Shown here piece by piece: positions 34,576 to 42,305 of a stretch of 45,846 nucleotides of DNA. This DNA comes from DATNPH01 sp036703315 (GTDB lineage: Bacteria; Cyanobacteriota; Cyanobacteriia; Cyanobacteriales; Coleofasciculaceae). The notes under the pieces are model-generated. The model worked only from the letters and a program-made list of their open reading frames with translations. It made no database searches and was not told where the DNA came from. The stretch covers positions 1-45,846 of the forward strand of contig DATNPH010000138.1 in NCBI GenBank assembly GCA_036703315.1. Reading direction: 5' to 3'. The translations under genes and the position numbers were made by a program. How positions within the stretch are numbered: the stretch's first letter is position 1; each line of letters begins with the position of its first letter.

Positions 34576-35883
34576 ATGGACAGTGTACCTATCAAAATCC
34601 TTCTGGTAGAAGATAACCCAGCTGATGCAGATCTATTACAAGAAATTCTTATTGAAGCCGACGAGACTCAATGGTCAGTGGTGCATGTTGAAAAGCTTAA
34701 AGACGCACTCAAATGCCTGAGCGAAAACTCCTTTGATGTGGTGCTGTTAGACCTATCATTACCAGACAAACAAGGATTAGATACAGTTGCACAAACCTTT
34801 GAGGCAGCACCGGATTTGCCAATTGTGGTGCTGACGGGTCTCAATGATAAAGTCATTGCTTTAGAATCTTTGCGTGAGGGGGCGCAGGACTATCTAGTCA
34901 AGGGCAAGATTGATAGTAACTTGTTGGTTCGTGCAATTCGTCATGCGATGGAGCGAGCCAATACATTGAAGAGGCTACGCCAGAGCGAGGAGCAGTTACA
35001 ACGGCTCAATGAAGAACTAGAACGCCGAGTCGAAGAACAGACCAATGAGTTAAGACAAAAAAATCAGTTCCTGCAACGCGAAATTACTGAACGTCAGCGC
35101 TTGGAAGAAGAACTTCGTAATGCTTTGATCAAAGAAAAGGAACTTAGTGACCTCAAATCTAACATTATCTCGGTAGTTTCCCATGAGTATCGCACCCCAC
35201 TGGCAACCATCCTTTCTTCTACAGAATTACTCGAACACTATAGTCATAAATGGTCTGAGGAGAAGAGGCAGCGTCATTTCCAGCGAATTCAAACTTCGGT
35301 TCACCATTTGACTCAGCTAGTCAGTGATGTGTTTGTGCTCAGCAAAGCTGAGGGGGGAAAACTGGAATTTAATCCAGCACCGCTAGATTTAATATCATTG
35401 TGTCGTGAACTGGTGGAAGAATTACAACTTATGACGCCGACTCAGCACAGGATCAGGTTTGACAGCTGTGGCTCCTGTAAGGAAGCTTGTTTGGATGAAA
35501 AACTGCTGCGGCAATTCATCACCAATTTGCTCTCAAATGCGATCAAGTATTCATCTTCAGCAGGCGACGTTCAATTTGACGTAGTTTGTGACGATAATAC
35601 GGCAACTTTCCGTATCCAAGATCAAGGTATTGGCATTCCCTCAGAAGACCAAGCGCAGTTATTTGAGCCTTTTTACCGTAGTAGTAACGTTGGCACTATC
35701 TCCGGAACAGGATTGGGACTAGCAATTGTTAAAAGATGTGTGGAACTCCACAGTGGTCAGATTGCTGTGGACAGTGAAGTTGGAGTTGGGACAACGTTTA
35801 CAGTTACACTGCCTTTGAATAATCAGGGCGTAGGGATGTTGAGCCAAACAAATAGTTGGTTGATCGATACGGTGGAAAACTAG
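34576..35883 (+). CDS. Receiver-histidine kinase (REC-HisKA-HATPase)
   Basis: 435 residues from ATG 34576. An upstream in-frame start at 34537 would overlap the previous gene and adds no conserved sequence. An N-terminal receiver (Asp59 in VVLLDLSLPD) joins through a coiled coil (EELERRVEEQTNELRQK) to HisKA with His203 in VVSHEYRTPL, then an ATPase domain (LLSNAIKYS, DQGIGIP, GTGLGLAIVKR). It has no membrane segment, so it is a soluble phosphorelay kinase, probably taking signals from the membrane PAS-CHASE3 kinase by way of its receiver. There is a 5-nt gap to the preceding response regulator. Confidence 0.92.
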   Translation: MDSVPIKILLVEDNPADADLLQEILIEADETQWSVVHVEKLKDALKCLSENSFDVVLLDLSLPDKQGLDTVAQTFEAAPDLPIVVLTGLNDKVIALESLREGAQDYLVKGKIDSNLLVRAIRHAMERANTLKRLRQSEEQLQRLNEELERRVEEQTNELRQKNQFLQREITERQRLEEELRNALIKEKELSDLKSNIISVVSHEYRTPLATILSSTELLEHYSHKWSEEKRQRHFQRIQTSVHHLTQLVSDVFVLSKAEGGKLEFNPAPLDLISLCRELVEELQLMTPTQHRIRFDSCGSCKEACLDEKLLRQFITNLLSNAIKYSSSAGDVQFDVVCDDNTATFRIQDQGIGIPSEDQAQLFEPFYRSSNVGTISGTGLGLAIVKRCVELHSGQIAVDSEVGVGTTFTVTLPLNNQGVGMLSQTNSWLIDTVEN

Positions 35884-36062
35884 TAGCGTTACGCGGAACT
35901 CAAAAGTCAAAAAGCTTTAGTTCTAGACTTTGGAGCAAGTTTTCAGAGGGTAGGCTTATTTGGGGCGTGATGTACTAGAGCGGCGACTCTATACCAAGTG
36001 CAGCCTTGAGGTGTAACTTAGGTAATGGATTATTCATTGCTTAGCGTTATTGGTTATGAACT

Positions 36063-36293
36063 ATGACAACTAGCGAGGTTAGTGATGCGATCGCCACCCT
36101 CAAGGTTGCAACATTAGCGGCTCAGACATTAGGCGAACTCTATGCCCTGATGGAAGTCTACTCTTATGAAGAGTTCATGCAAGTCTACAATCAGCTGACG
36201 CCAGAGCAACAGGCACAAATGAATGCAATGTGCGATCGCGACACGAAACGGCAACTCGCTGCCATCAATACAATTAACACTTCCAAGCGATAA
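36063..36293 (+). CDS. Small hypothetical protein, 76 residues
   Basis: A compact, probably all-helical protein (TLGELYALMEVYSYEEFMQVYNQL, then TPEQQAQMNAMCDRD). It has ordinary codon use and an internal HIP1 site. No signal peptide or membrane helix. No clear ribosome site precedes the ATG. I do not recognise a family. It stands alone between the kinase operon and ftsH. Confidence 0.6.
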   Translation: MTTSEVSDAIATLKVATLAAQTLGELYALMEVYSYEEFMQVYNQLTPEQQAQMNAMCDRDTKRQLAAINTINTSKR

Positions 36294-36649
36294 AGCCATC
36301 TTCTGATGATTGTCATCGAAGAGGCAAGGGAGCAGAGGGCAGGAGGAAGAAATTACCCCTTTGTTGGTCATAACTTGCACTACTTTGAAAATAGGGCAGG
36401 CAACGTTACTGTAAACACACTACCTTCACCTAACTTCGGGCTATAACCCCTCTACAGCAACTCTAACGTTACAGACGCCCACACTAGTAAGTACAGAGAC
36501 TACCATATTATTACAAGCCCCCTGATGAAAGGCTATTCTGAAGCCAACTTCGTCAATTAGTTCTGAGAGACGTTAATATTGTTAACATAAGTTAACACAA
36601 GAATCTTAGGCGGCGTTCCCCCATCCTAGGTCTTAGGAGGTAGTAAGTA
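36294..36649. other. 356-bp leader region of ftsH
   Basis: Purine-rich GGGAGCAGAGGGCAGGAGG sequence near 36325, AT-rich sequence, a run of GTTAAC motifs (36572-36596), and the ftsH ribosome site. No gene was found. Confidence 0.6.
36572..36596. promoter_or_regulatory. Phased GTTAAC motifs upstream of ftsH
   Basis: GTTAAT at 36572, GTTAAC at 36581 and GTTAAC at 36591, spaced 9-10 bp (about one helical turn), 54 nt before the GTG start. This is a candidate regulator-binding array; the regulator is unknown. Confidence 0.4.
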
Positions 36650-38488
36650 GTGAATAAAAAGTGGAGAAATGCAGGGCTGTATGCACTGCTGGCAATAGTA
36701 GTCATCGCTTTAGGAACAGCATTTTTAGAGCCAAAATCCCAAAGCTTAAATACTTGGAAGTACAGCAAGCTGATTCAGGAAGTTCAAGGTGGCAGAATCG
36801 AAAGGGTTGAACTTACTGCCGACAGGACAACAGCGCGTGTCACGGCTCAAGACGGTACGAAGTATCGAGTCAACCTACCCAACGACCAACAACTGATTAG
36901 CATCCTCACCAGCAATGGTGTAGATATTTCAGTTCTGCCCCAAAACGATGACAGCTTCTGGTTCAGAGCGTTAAGCAGCCTCTTCTTCCCAGTGTTACTG
37001 CTGGTCGGATTATTTTTCTTGCTGCGGCGTGCTCAGAATGGTCCTGGCTCTCAGGCGATGAACTTTGGTAAGTCCAAAGCTAGAGTGCAGATGGAACCGC
37101 AAACTCAGGTAACGTTTGGGGATGTCGCGGGTATTGATCAAGCCAAGCTAGAACTCAATGAAGTCGTTGACTTCCTCAAAAATGCCGATCGCTTTACCGC
37201 TGTTGGTGCCAAGATTCCCAAAGGTGTCCTGCTAGTTGGCCCTCCTGGAACGGGTAAAACCCTACTTGCACGAGCTGTTGCGGGTGAAGCAGGTGTTCCT
37301 TTCTTCTCCATCTCTGGTTCTGAATTTGTCGAGATGTTCGTGGGCGTCGGTGCATCTCGTGTCCGTGACTTGTTTGAGCAAGCTAAGAGTCATGCCCCTT
37401 GTATTGTATTCATCGATGAAATTGATGCTGTAGGGCGTCAGCGAGGTGCTGGCTTAGGTGGGGGCAACGATGAACGGGAACAAACCCTCAACCAGTTGCT
37501 GACCGAGATGGATGGTTTCGAGGGCAATACTGGAATCATCATTATTGCCGCCACGAACCGCCCAGACGTTCTAGATGCTGCGCTGCTGCGTCCTGGTCGT
37601 TTTGACCGACAAGTGGTGGTGGATCGTCCTGACTACGCGGGTCGTCTGGAAATTCTCAGAGTTCATGCTCGTGGGAAGACGCTGGCGAAGGATGTTGATC
37701 TGGAGAAAATCGCCCGTCGTACTCCTGGTTTCACAGGTGCGGATCTGTCCAACTTGCTAAATGAAGCCGCCATCTTAGCAGCACGTCGCAATCTCACTGA
37801 AATCTCGATGGATGAGGTGAACGATGCGATCGATCGCGTGCTGGCTGGTCCGGAGAAGAAAGACCGGGTGATGAGCGAGAAGCGCAAAACTCTAGTGGCT
37901 TATCATGAAGCGGGTCACGCCTTAGTTGGTGCTTTGATGCCAGATTATGACCCAGTACAGAAGATTAGCATTATTCCCCGTGGTCGTGCTGGTGGTTTGA
38001 CTTGGTTCACACCTAGTGAAGACCGCATGGACTCAGGACTGTACTCACGCTCTTACCTGCAAAATCAAATGGCAGTCGCGTTGGGTGGTCGATTAGCTGA
38101 AGAAATTATCTTCGGTGAAGAAGAAGTGACTACTGGTGCATCAAACGATTTGCAACAGGTTGCGCGTGTAGCACGTCAGATGGTGACTCGCTTTGGAATG
38201 AGCGATCGCCTTGGTCCTGTCGCCTTGGGACGACAAAATGGCAATATGTTCCTAGGTCGGGAGATTGCTTCAGATCGGGATTTCTCGGACACGACGGCTG
38301 CTGCCATTGATGAAGAAGTTCGTAAGCTTGTCGATGAAGCCTACCGACGCGCTAAAGAGGTATTGGTGAATAACAAGCACATCCTTGACAAATTATCGGA
38401 AATGCTGATTGAGAAGGAAACAGTTGATGCAGAAGAACTGCAAGAACTGTTAGCGAATAACGATGTCAGGATGGCAGCGATCGCCTAA
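36650..38488 (+). CDS. ftsH: ATP-dependent zinc metalloprotease FtsH
   Basis: 612 residues, full length for cyanobacterial FtsH. It begins at GTG 36650, fixed by AGGAGG at 36635-36640, 9 nt upstream, unusually strong for this window. Two membrane helices (YALLAIVVIALGTAFL and SSLFFPVLLLVGLFFLL) flank a lumen/periplasm-side domain. The AAA+ module has Walker A GPPGTGKT starting at residue 197, Walker B IVFIDEID, the pore region with FVEMFVGVGA, and the SRH ending RPGRFDR. The zinc protease motif HEAGH is at residues 419-423. The wording is close to my memory of Synechocystis FtsH3 (slr1604), an essential or housekeeping type. It degrades membrane and misfolded proteins. A clear terminator follows. 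Confidence 0.97.
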   Translation: MNKKWRNAGLYALLAIVVIALGTAFLEPKSQSLNTWKYSKLIQEVQGGRIERVELTADRTTARVTAQDGTKYRVNLPNDQQLISILTSNGVDISVLPQNDDSFWFRALSSLFFPVLLLVGLFFLLRRAQNGPGSQAMNFGKSKARVQMEPQTQVTFGDVAGIDQAKLELNEVVDFLKNADRFTAVGAKIPKGVLLVGPPGTGKTLLARAVAGEAGVPFFSISGSEFVEMFVGVGASRVRDLFEQAKSHAPCIVFIDEIDAVGRQRGAGLGGGNDEREQTLNQLLTEMDGFEGNTGIIIIAATNRPDVLDAALLRPGRFDRQVVVDRPDYAGRLEILRVHARGKTLAKDVDLEKIARRTPGFTGADLSNLLNEAAILAARRNLTEISMDEVNDAIDRVLAGPEKKDRVMSEKRKTLVAYHEAGHALVGALMPDYDPVQKISIIPRGRAGGLTWFTPSEDRMDSGLYSRSYLQNQMAVALGGRLAEEIIFGEEEVTTGASNDLQQVARVARQMVTRFGMSDRLGPVALGRQNGNMFLGREIASDRDFSDTTAAAIDEEVRKLVDEAYRRAKEVLVNNKHILDKLSEMLIEKETVDAEELQELLANNDVRMAAIA

Positions 38489-38600
38489 ACAGGATAGGGT
38501 AGCGTCTCTCGTTAATGGAGGAGAGGCAGTGAACGGTAAAAGGCAAAAGTTAATAATTAAAAACTTTCCTTTTTACTAACTCAATTGCCAAATAATTTAT

Positions 38601-38632
38601 GGGGCAGCGTGTTTTTATGCTGTCCCTTTTTT
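38601..38632 (+). terminator. Intrinsic terminator after ftsH
   Basis: GGGGCAGC and GCTGTCCC form an 8-bp stem (one G-T pair) with a short T-rich loop, followed by TTTTTTA. A classical rho-independent terminator about 110 nt after the ftsH stop. Confidence 0.8.
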
Positions 38633-38709
38633 ATTGATAGTCACTCTTAGGGTGGGTTCATTAACTAAAAATATTAATTATCAATAAAATTGTAGTCACT
38701 AATAAAATA

Positions 38710-39651
38710 ATGATGAATTCGATAAGTGTGACACCTATATTAGGTTTAGTATGTATCACATCATCCAAAGCTGTGCGCTATCGTACTGTCACGCGCAAGC
38801 GTTTGTTGCAGTTCTCAGAGAATGAGCAGGAAGGAATTCTGCGAAATTTGTATACAGAAAATCTGCAACGCTTGAACCAGGCAATTGATTTTTGCCTCGC
38901 TAATCAGATAAAGCTTTACCGAATTCCTTCTAATCTTTTTCCTTTTGCTGATACAGAGGTAGGGGAAAGGATTTGGAATGAATTGGATGAAGAAATTCTT
39001 CAGGTAGGTAATCGTGCGATCGCGTCTGGCATACGACTGGTAGTGCATCCCGATCAGTTTGTTGTTCTCAGTTCTGATAATCCGGAAGTCATCGCTAATA
39101 GCATCAAAATTCTCGGCTATCATGCGATGACTATGGATAAGCTAGGACAGCCGCGATCACCTTGGGCAATGATCGAAATTCACGGAGGTAAAAGCGATCG
39201 CTCCGAGCGATTAGTTGAAGTCATCCGCAACCTACCAGAGGCGATTGGCTCCCGACTGGCACTGGAAAACGACGAATACGCCTACAGTGCCGAAGAGATT
39301 TTGGCGGTTTGCCGTCAAACTGGTGTACCCATGGTATTTGACGCTCATCATCACATTGTTCACGAAGGTCTGGACAGTTACGACGACCCAAGCGTTACCG
39401 AGATGTTGGCAGCAGCCGGTACCACATGGCCTGTAAGCGAATGGCAACTGGTGCATATCTCTAACGGACGCGAGGCATTTAGCGACCGAAACCATAGTGA
39501 CTTGATTACAGTAATGCCGAGTTCCTATTGCAATGCTCCCTGGATTGAGGTCGAAGCTAAGTTCAAAGAAGAAGCGATCGCCAAGTTACGAGAAGAGTGG
39601 TTACCTGCCCGAAACCAAAAGTATCTCACTCTTGCGGACAATTCAAATTGA
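38710..39651 (+). CDS. uvsE: UV damage endonuclease UvsE/UvdE-type
   Basis: 313 residues, a TIM-barrel endonuclease that nicks DNA 5' of UV photoproducts. Family features are visible in order: the N-terminal LGLVCITSS, NLxRLNQAIDFCLANQIKLYRIPSNLFPF, VVHPDQFVVLSS, MIEIHGG, LALENDEYAYSAEE, VFDAHHHIVH and VHISNGRE. His/Glu/Asp residues in these motifs are the metal ligands. There are two adjacent in-frame ATGs (38710, 38713). It is preceded by an AT-rich promoter region after the ftsH terminator, so it is transcribed separately. Confidence 0.92.
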   Translation: MMNSISVTPILGLVCITSSKAVRYRTVTRKRLLQFSENEQEGILRNLYTENLQRLNQAIDFCLANQIKLYRIPSNLFPFADTEVGERIWNELDEEILQVGNRAIASGIRLVVHPDQFVVLSSDNPEVIANSIKILGYHAMTMDKLGQPRSPWAMIEIHGGKSDRSERLVEVIRNLPEAIGSRLALENDEYAYSAEEILAVCRQTGVPMVFDAHHHIVHEGLDSYDDPSVTEMLAAAGTTWPVSEWQLVHISNGREAFSDRNHSDLITVMPSSYCNAPWIEVEAKFKEEAIAKLREEWLPARNQKYLTLADNSN

Positions 39652-39724
39652 GACAGTGATTAAAAGTTGATGAGAGAACAGCAAATAGGAGTATAGGCTT
39701 AAACTCAGGCATGGCTCATTTATT

Positions 39725-40108
39725 ATGCTCAAGACACTTCTTCTTATTGGGGTTGCCACTATCTTTACGGCTCTACCAGCCGCTGCTGAGAAATGGGTAT
39801 TAGTTGCTCGCGATCAAGGCGGGACTGATTACTACATTGATGCTGAATCAGTGCAACATACTAATAATGTCACCTACTTATTTTGGTATATGTCTGTTAA
39901 TTCCAAGCCTAATGAAAAAGGGATACTGGCAGAGAAGTCTTTCGTTTCAATGACCTGTCCGCTACGGGGATGGCGACGTCAAGCGATCGCCAGCTTCAAT
40001 GCACAAGGAGAATTAGTCAGCCGTGAAGAATTTGGCGACAATGAACCGCTGCAATTTTTTACAGATGGCAGTATAGGAGAAGGCTTATGGAAGTTTGTTT
40101 GCAAGTAG
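39725..40108 (+). CDS. Small exported protein, surface-adhesin-E-like
   Basis: 127 residues. Signal peptide MLKTLLLIGVATIFTALPAAA, likely cut after PAAA before EKWVLVARD. The mature part is a small beta-rich domain with two Cys (SMTCPLRGWRR and the terminal FVC), probably a disulfide, and a YYIDAESV strand like the Adhesin_E family. The family call is tentative. No operon partner is seen; a dispersed repeat follows 10 nt after its stop. Confidence 0.7.
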   Translation: MLKTLLLIGVATIFTALPAAAEKWVLVARDQGGTDYYIDAESVQHTNNVTYLFWYMSVNSKPNEKGILAEKSFVSMTCPLRGWRRQAIASFNAQGELVSREEFGDNEPLQFFTDGSIGEGLWKFVCK

Positions 40109-40118
40109 AATTTAGAGA

Positions 40119-40222
40119 TATAGCAAAAGGTAGAAGGCAGAAGGCAGAGGGCAGAAGTTTATTACTGATACGTGGTCATTTCAGCCGTTAGATCTGTCCT
40201 AACCTTTATGGCGACAGCTATA
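40119..40222 (+). mobile_element. Dispersed ~105-bp miniature repeat, copy 2
   Basis: Starts TATAGCAAAAGGTAG and ends GGCGACAGCTATA. The right half matches copy 1 nearly base for base (TCTGTCCTAACC versus TCTGTTCTAACC). It sits between two convergent genes. Confidence 0.78.
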
Positions 40223-40234
40223 ACACCGTCTAGC

Positions 40235-40951
40235 TCAAAGAGATTTAGAGGACTCACCAAATCTTACCTGTGTTCCCTGAACCGGAGCAGCCCAGCGGAC
40301 GGCGTTGGCAATAACCTGTAACACTTCCGGTTGGTGGTAGGTTGGGTACGCTTGATCGCCGGGACGAAAGTAGAAAATCTTACCTCGACCCCGGTGAAAA
40401 CAACAGCCACTGCGAAAGACTTCGCCCCCTTGGAACCAACTGATAAACACCAAAGTATCCGGGGTAGGTATATCAAAAAACTCACCGTACATTTCCTCAG
40501 CGGTGATTTCAAAAGACTGTCCTAAACCCTCGGCAATAGGGTGTCCGGGATTAACAACCCAGATGCGTTCTGTCTCCCCTTCATTGCGCCATTTGAGGTT
40601 GCAGGACGTACCCATCAGCCGCTTGAAAATTTTGGAGAAGTGACCGGAATGCAACACGATCAAGCCCATACCATTCAACACCCGCTGGTAAACTTTCTCT
40701 ACAACAGAGTCTTGCACTTGATCGTGGGCAATATGTCCCCACCAGATTAAAACATCAGTCAGATTCAGCACTACCGAAGTTAGCCCATGCTCTGGTTGTT
40801 CCAGAGTCGCCGTTTGTACTGGCAGTCCTTCGGATAGGAGATGTTGAGCGATCGTGTTGTGGATACCATTAGGGTAGATTTTGGCAACTTCAGGGTCGAT
40901 TTTTTCGTGTTGGTACTCGTTCCATACCGTAACGCGGGGAGTAGTTATCAT
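40235..40951 (-). CDS. ThuA-domain protein (trehalose-utilisation type)
   Basis: 238 residues from the ATG at 40951, fixed by GGAGG 7 nt upstream; an in-frame GTG at 40969 lies in front of that site. The glutamine-amidotransferase-like fold of ThuA proteins is recognisable: VTVWNEYQHE, LTDVLIWWGHIAHDQV, GLIVLHSGHFSK, WVVNPGHPIAEGL, GCCFHRGRGKIFYFRPGDQ and PTYHQPEV. In ThuA this fold acts on disaccharide catabolism, but most homologues are uncharacterised. It converges with the exported protein gene, with repeat copy 2 between them. Confidence 0.88.
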   Translation of the reverse strand: MITTPRVTVWNEYQHEKIDPEVAKIYPNGIHNTIAQHLLSEGLPVQTATLEQPEHGLTSVVLNLTDVLIWWGHIAHDQVQDSVVEKVYQRVLNGMGLIVLHSGHFSKIFKRLMGTSCNLKWRNEGETERIWVVNPGHPIAEGLGQSFEITAEEMYGEFFDIPTPDTLVFISWFQGGEVFRSGCCFHRGRGKIFYFRPGDQAYPTYHQPEVLQVIANAVRWAAPVQGTQVRFGESSKSL

Positions 40952-41141
40952 GAGGCAGCCTCCACACACTTTTACTTTGTCTGCTCGAATCTCTACAAGC
41001 TATGACCCAACAAAGCTAGACGATCTACACATCCTGACTCTTCTTGCCAAAGGACTAATAATGAACATTTGCGCCCTACTAACTACTATCTACTAACCAC
41101 TAACCTCGACCCGCCTTTCCTCCCACCTCTGGATGTAGGCT

Positions 41142-41201
41142 TCCTCCTCGGGCGGCTGCGAGAAGTTAACTCAAGTCGAAGAATCCCTACCTGTAAAGTA
41201 G
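41142..41201 (+). pseudogene. Relic of a TnpB C-terminus / IS200-IS605-type right end
   Basis: One frame reads SSSGGCEKLTQVEES then LPVK and a stop. This matches my memory of the C-terminal tail of cyanobacterial TnpB proteins, where the DNA (AAGTTAACTCAAGTCGAAGA) overlaps the right end and omega-RNA region. An in-frame stop at 41136-41138 shows it is not functional. The palindromic end expected after GAATCCC is degraded. Confidence 0.5.
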
Positions 41202-41249
41202 AACCCTCACACGGTTATGGTTGCAAGTCGCATGCAAAATTTGGGTAAG

Positions 41250-41279
41250 AGCAATAGCTAGACTGCTGTGGTTATTGCT
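41250..41279. promoter_or_regulatory. Hairpin before the pentapeptide-repeat gene
   Basis: AGCAATA (41250-41256) and TATTGCT (41273-41279) form a 7-bp inverted repeat ending 22 nt before the ATG. Role unknown; it could be a leader hairpin or an operator. Confidence 0.3.
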
Positions 41280-41301
41280 TGCCTAAACAACTATCATCAC
41301 C

Positions 41302-42015
41302 ATGAAAGACTTTCTAAGAAGAAAATATTCTTTAGCTCTAAACCAATTGATTGGTTTGAACTTATTGCCAGGGCGCAGACCAGATGTTCTCTTGTTTGAC
41401 TCCGCATCTGCGGCTTCTGACATTGCCTTTATGCTCGGCGGTGAGTGGGATGGGTCTAACGGTGTTGTCATGCCTTCATGTGACAATGTAGCTGTTAATA
41501 CGGCAGCGAAACTAGTAGGAGCTTCATGGTGTTATCAGGGAGAGTCAACTACCGTGTTAGCCAGATTGGCGATAGATGAACTTTTGAGGCGATACGCAGC
41601 AGGCGAAAGGAATTTTGCCAACGCTAACTTGAGGTGTGCTTTTCTTTCTTTTCAGAACTTGAGTCAATGTAACTTAAGTAACGTGAAGCTAAATTTGGCT
41701 AATCTGAGCGGGATAAATTTTAATGGAGCGGACTTAACGTCGGCAGACTTGAGTGATGCTTCCCTAAGTGGGGCTAACTTGAGTCAGTCCAACCTGCATA
41801 GGACGAACCTGACTAGGGCAAACCTTAGCCAAGCCAACCTAAGAGGGGCGAATCTGAGCAAGGCTTCCTTGAATGATGCTTGCCTTCGTCAGGCAGATTT
41901 GACAGGAGCAAACCTTAGCCAAGCCGATCTAAAAGGGGCGGATCTTGATCAAGCTTGCCTGAGTGGAGCGAACTTAACGGGGGCAAAGTTGACGCAAGGA
42001 CAGTTACCTTCCTGA
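41302..42015 (+). CDS. Pentapeptide-repeat protein
   Basis: 237 residues. The first ~100 are a non-repeat domain (VLLFDSASAASDIAFMLGGEWDG...). From ~105 to the end, A(D/N)L-centred pentapeptides run almost unbroken for about 25 units (ANLSQ, ADLTG, ANLRG types), forming a right-handed quadrilateral beta-helix. Cys residues at several stack positions are common in cyanobacterial members. No signal peptide, so it is probably cytoplasmic. Functions in this family vary, from scaffolding to DNA-gyrase mimicry, and none is assigned. Confidence 0.9.
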   Translation: MKDFLRRKYSLALNQLIGLNLLPGRRPDVLLFDSASAASDIAFMLGGEWDGSNGVVMPSCDNVAVNTAAKLVGASWCYQGESTTVLARLAIDELLRRYAAGERNFANANLRCAFLSFQNLSQCNLSNVKLNLANLSGINFNGADLTSADLSDASLSGANLSQSNLHRTNLTRANLSQANLRGANLSKASLNDACLRQADLTGANLSQADLKGADLDQACLSGANLTGAKLTQGQLPS

Positions 42016-42146
42016 CGAAATGCTCAATTTTGTAAATCATGAGGGGATAAGGACGATCGCCAGTTTTGCACAGAGGCGATCGCTCCCAGCCCAAGGCTAG
42101 CATCGTGTTAAGAGTGGCGAGATATACACTGCCAGAGGCAATACAA

Positions 42147-42267
42147 CTATACTTTGTTTGACCAACAGGATTTGGTAGAAATTACGCCGGCTGACTATCC
42201 AGGAGAACGATAGTTCAAACAAAGCGTATAGAGGATGATTTCTCTGACCTAGTTTTAGATCCTGTTG
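42147..42267 (+). promoter_or_regulatory. NRPS leader with two interleaved inverted repeats
   Basis: TTTGTTTGA (42153-42161) pairs with TCAAACAAA (42215-42223), extendable with CTATAC/GTATAG outer arms. CAACAGGAT (42163-42171) pairs with ATCCTGTTG (42259-42267). The order A-B-A'-B' is that of a pseudoknot or of two competing stems. It ends 38 nt before the NRPS ATG. Confidence 0.5.
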
Positions 42268-42305
42268 GCAGATCTAGCTACATTTGGAAGAGAGAGACAA
42301 GCCAG

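Larger units (their letters stand above)
40952..41301. other. 350-bp spacer with transposon-tail relic
   Basis: Contains the ribosome site of the minus-strand ThuA gene, a probable TnpB tail fragment (41142-41201), and a hairpin just before the pentapeptide gene (41250-41279). No intact gene. Confidence 0.6.

Noticed and set aside
42098..42126. GATATA upstream of the NRPS gene as another cluster element
   Set aside because: The position 23 nt upstream reads TAGCATC rather than TGCATAA, so only half the element is present.
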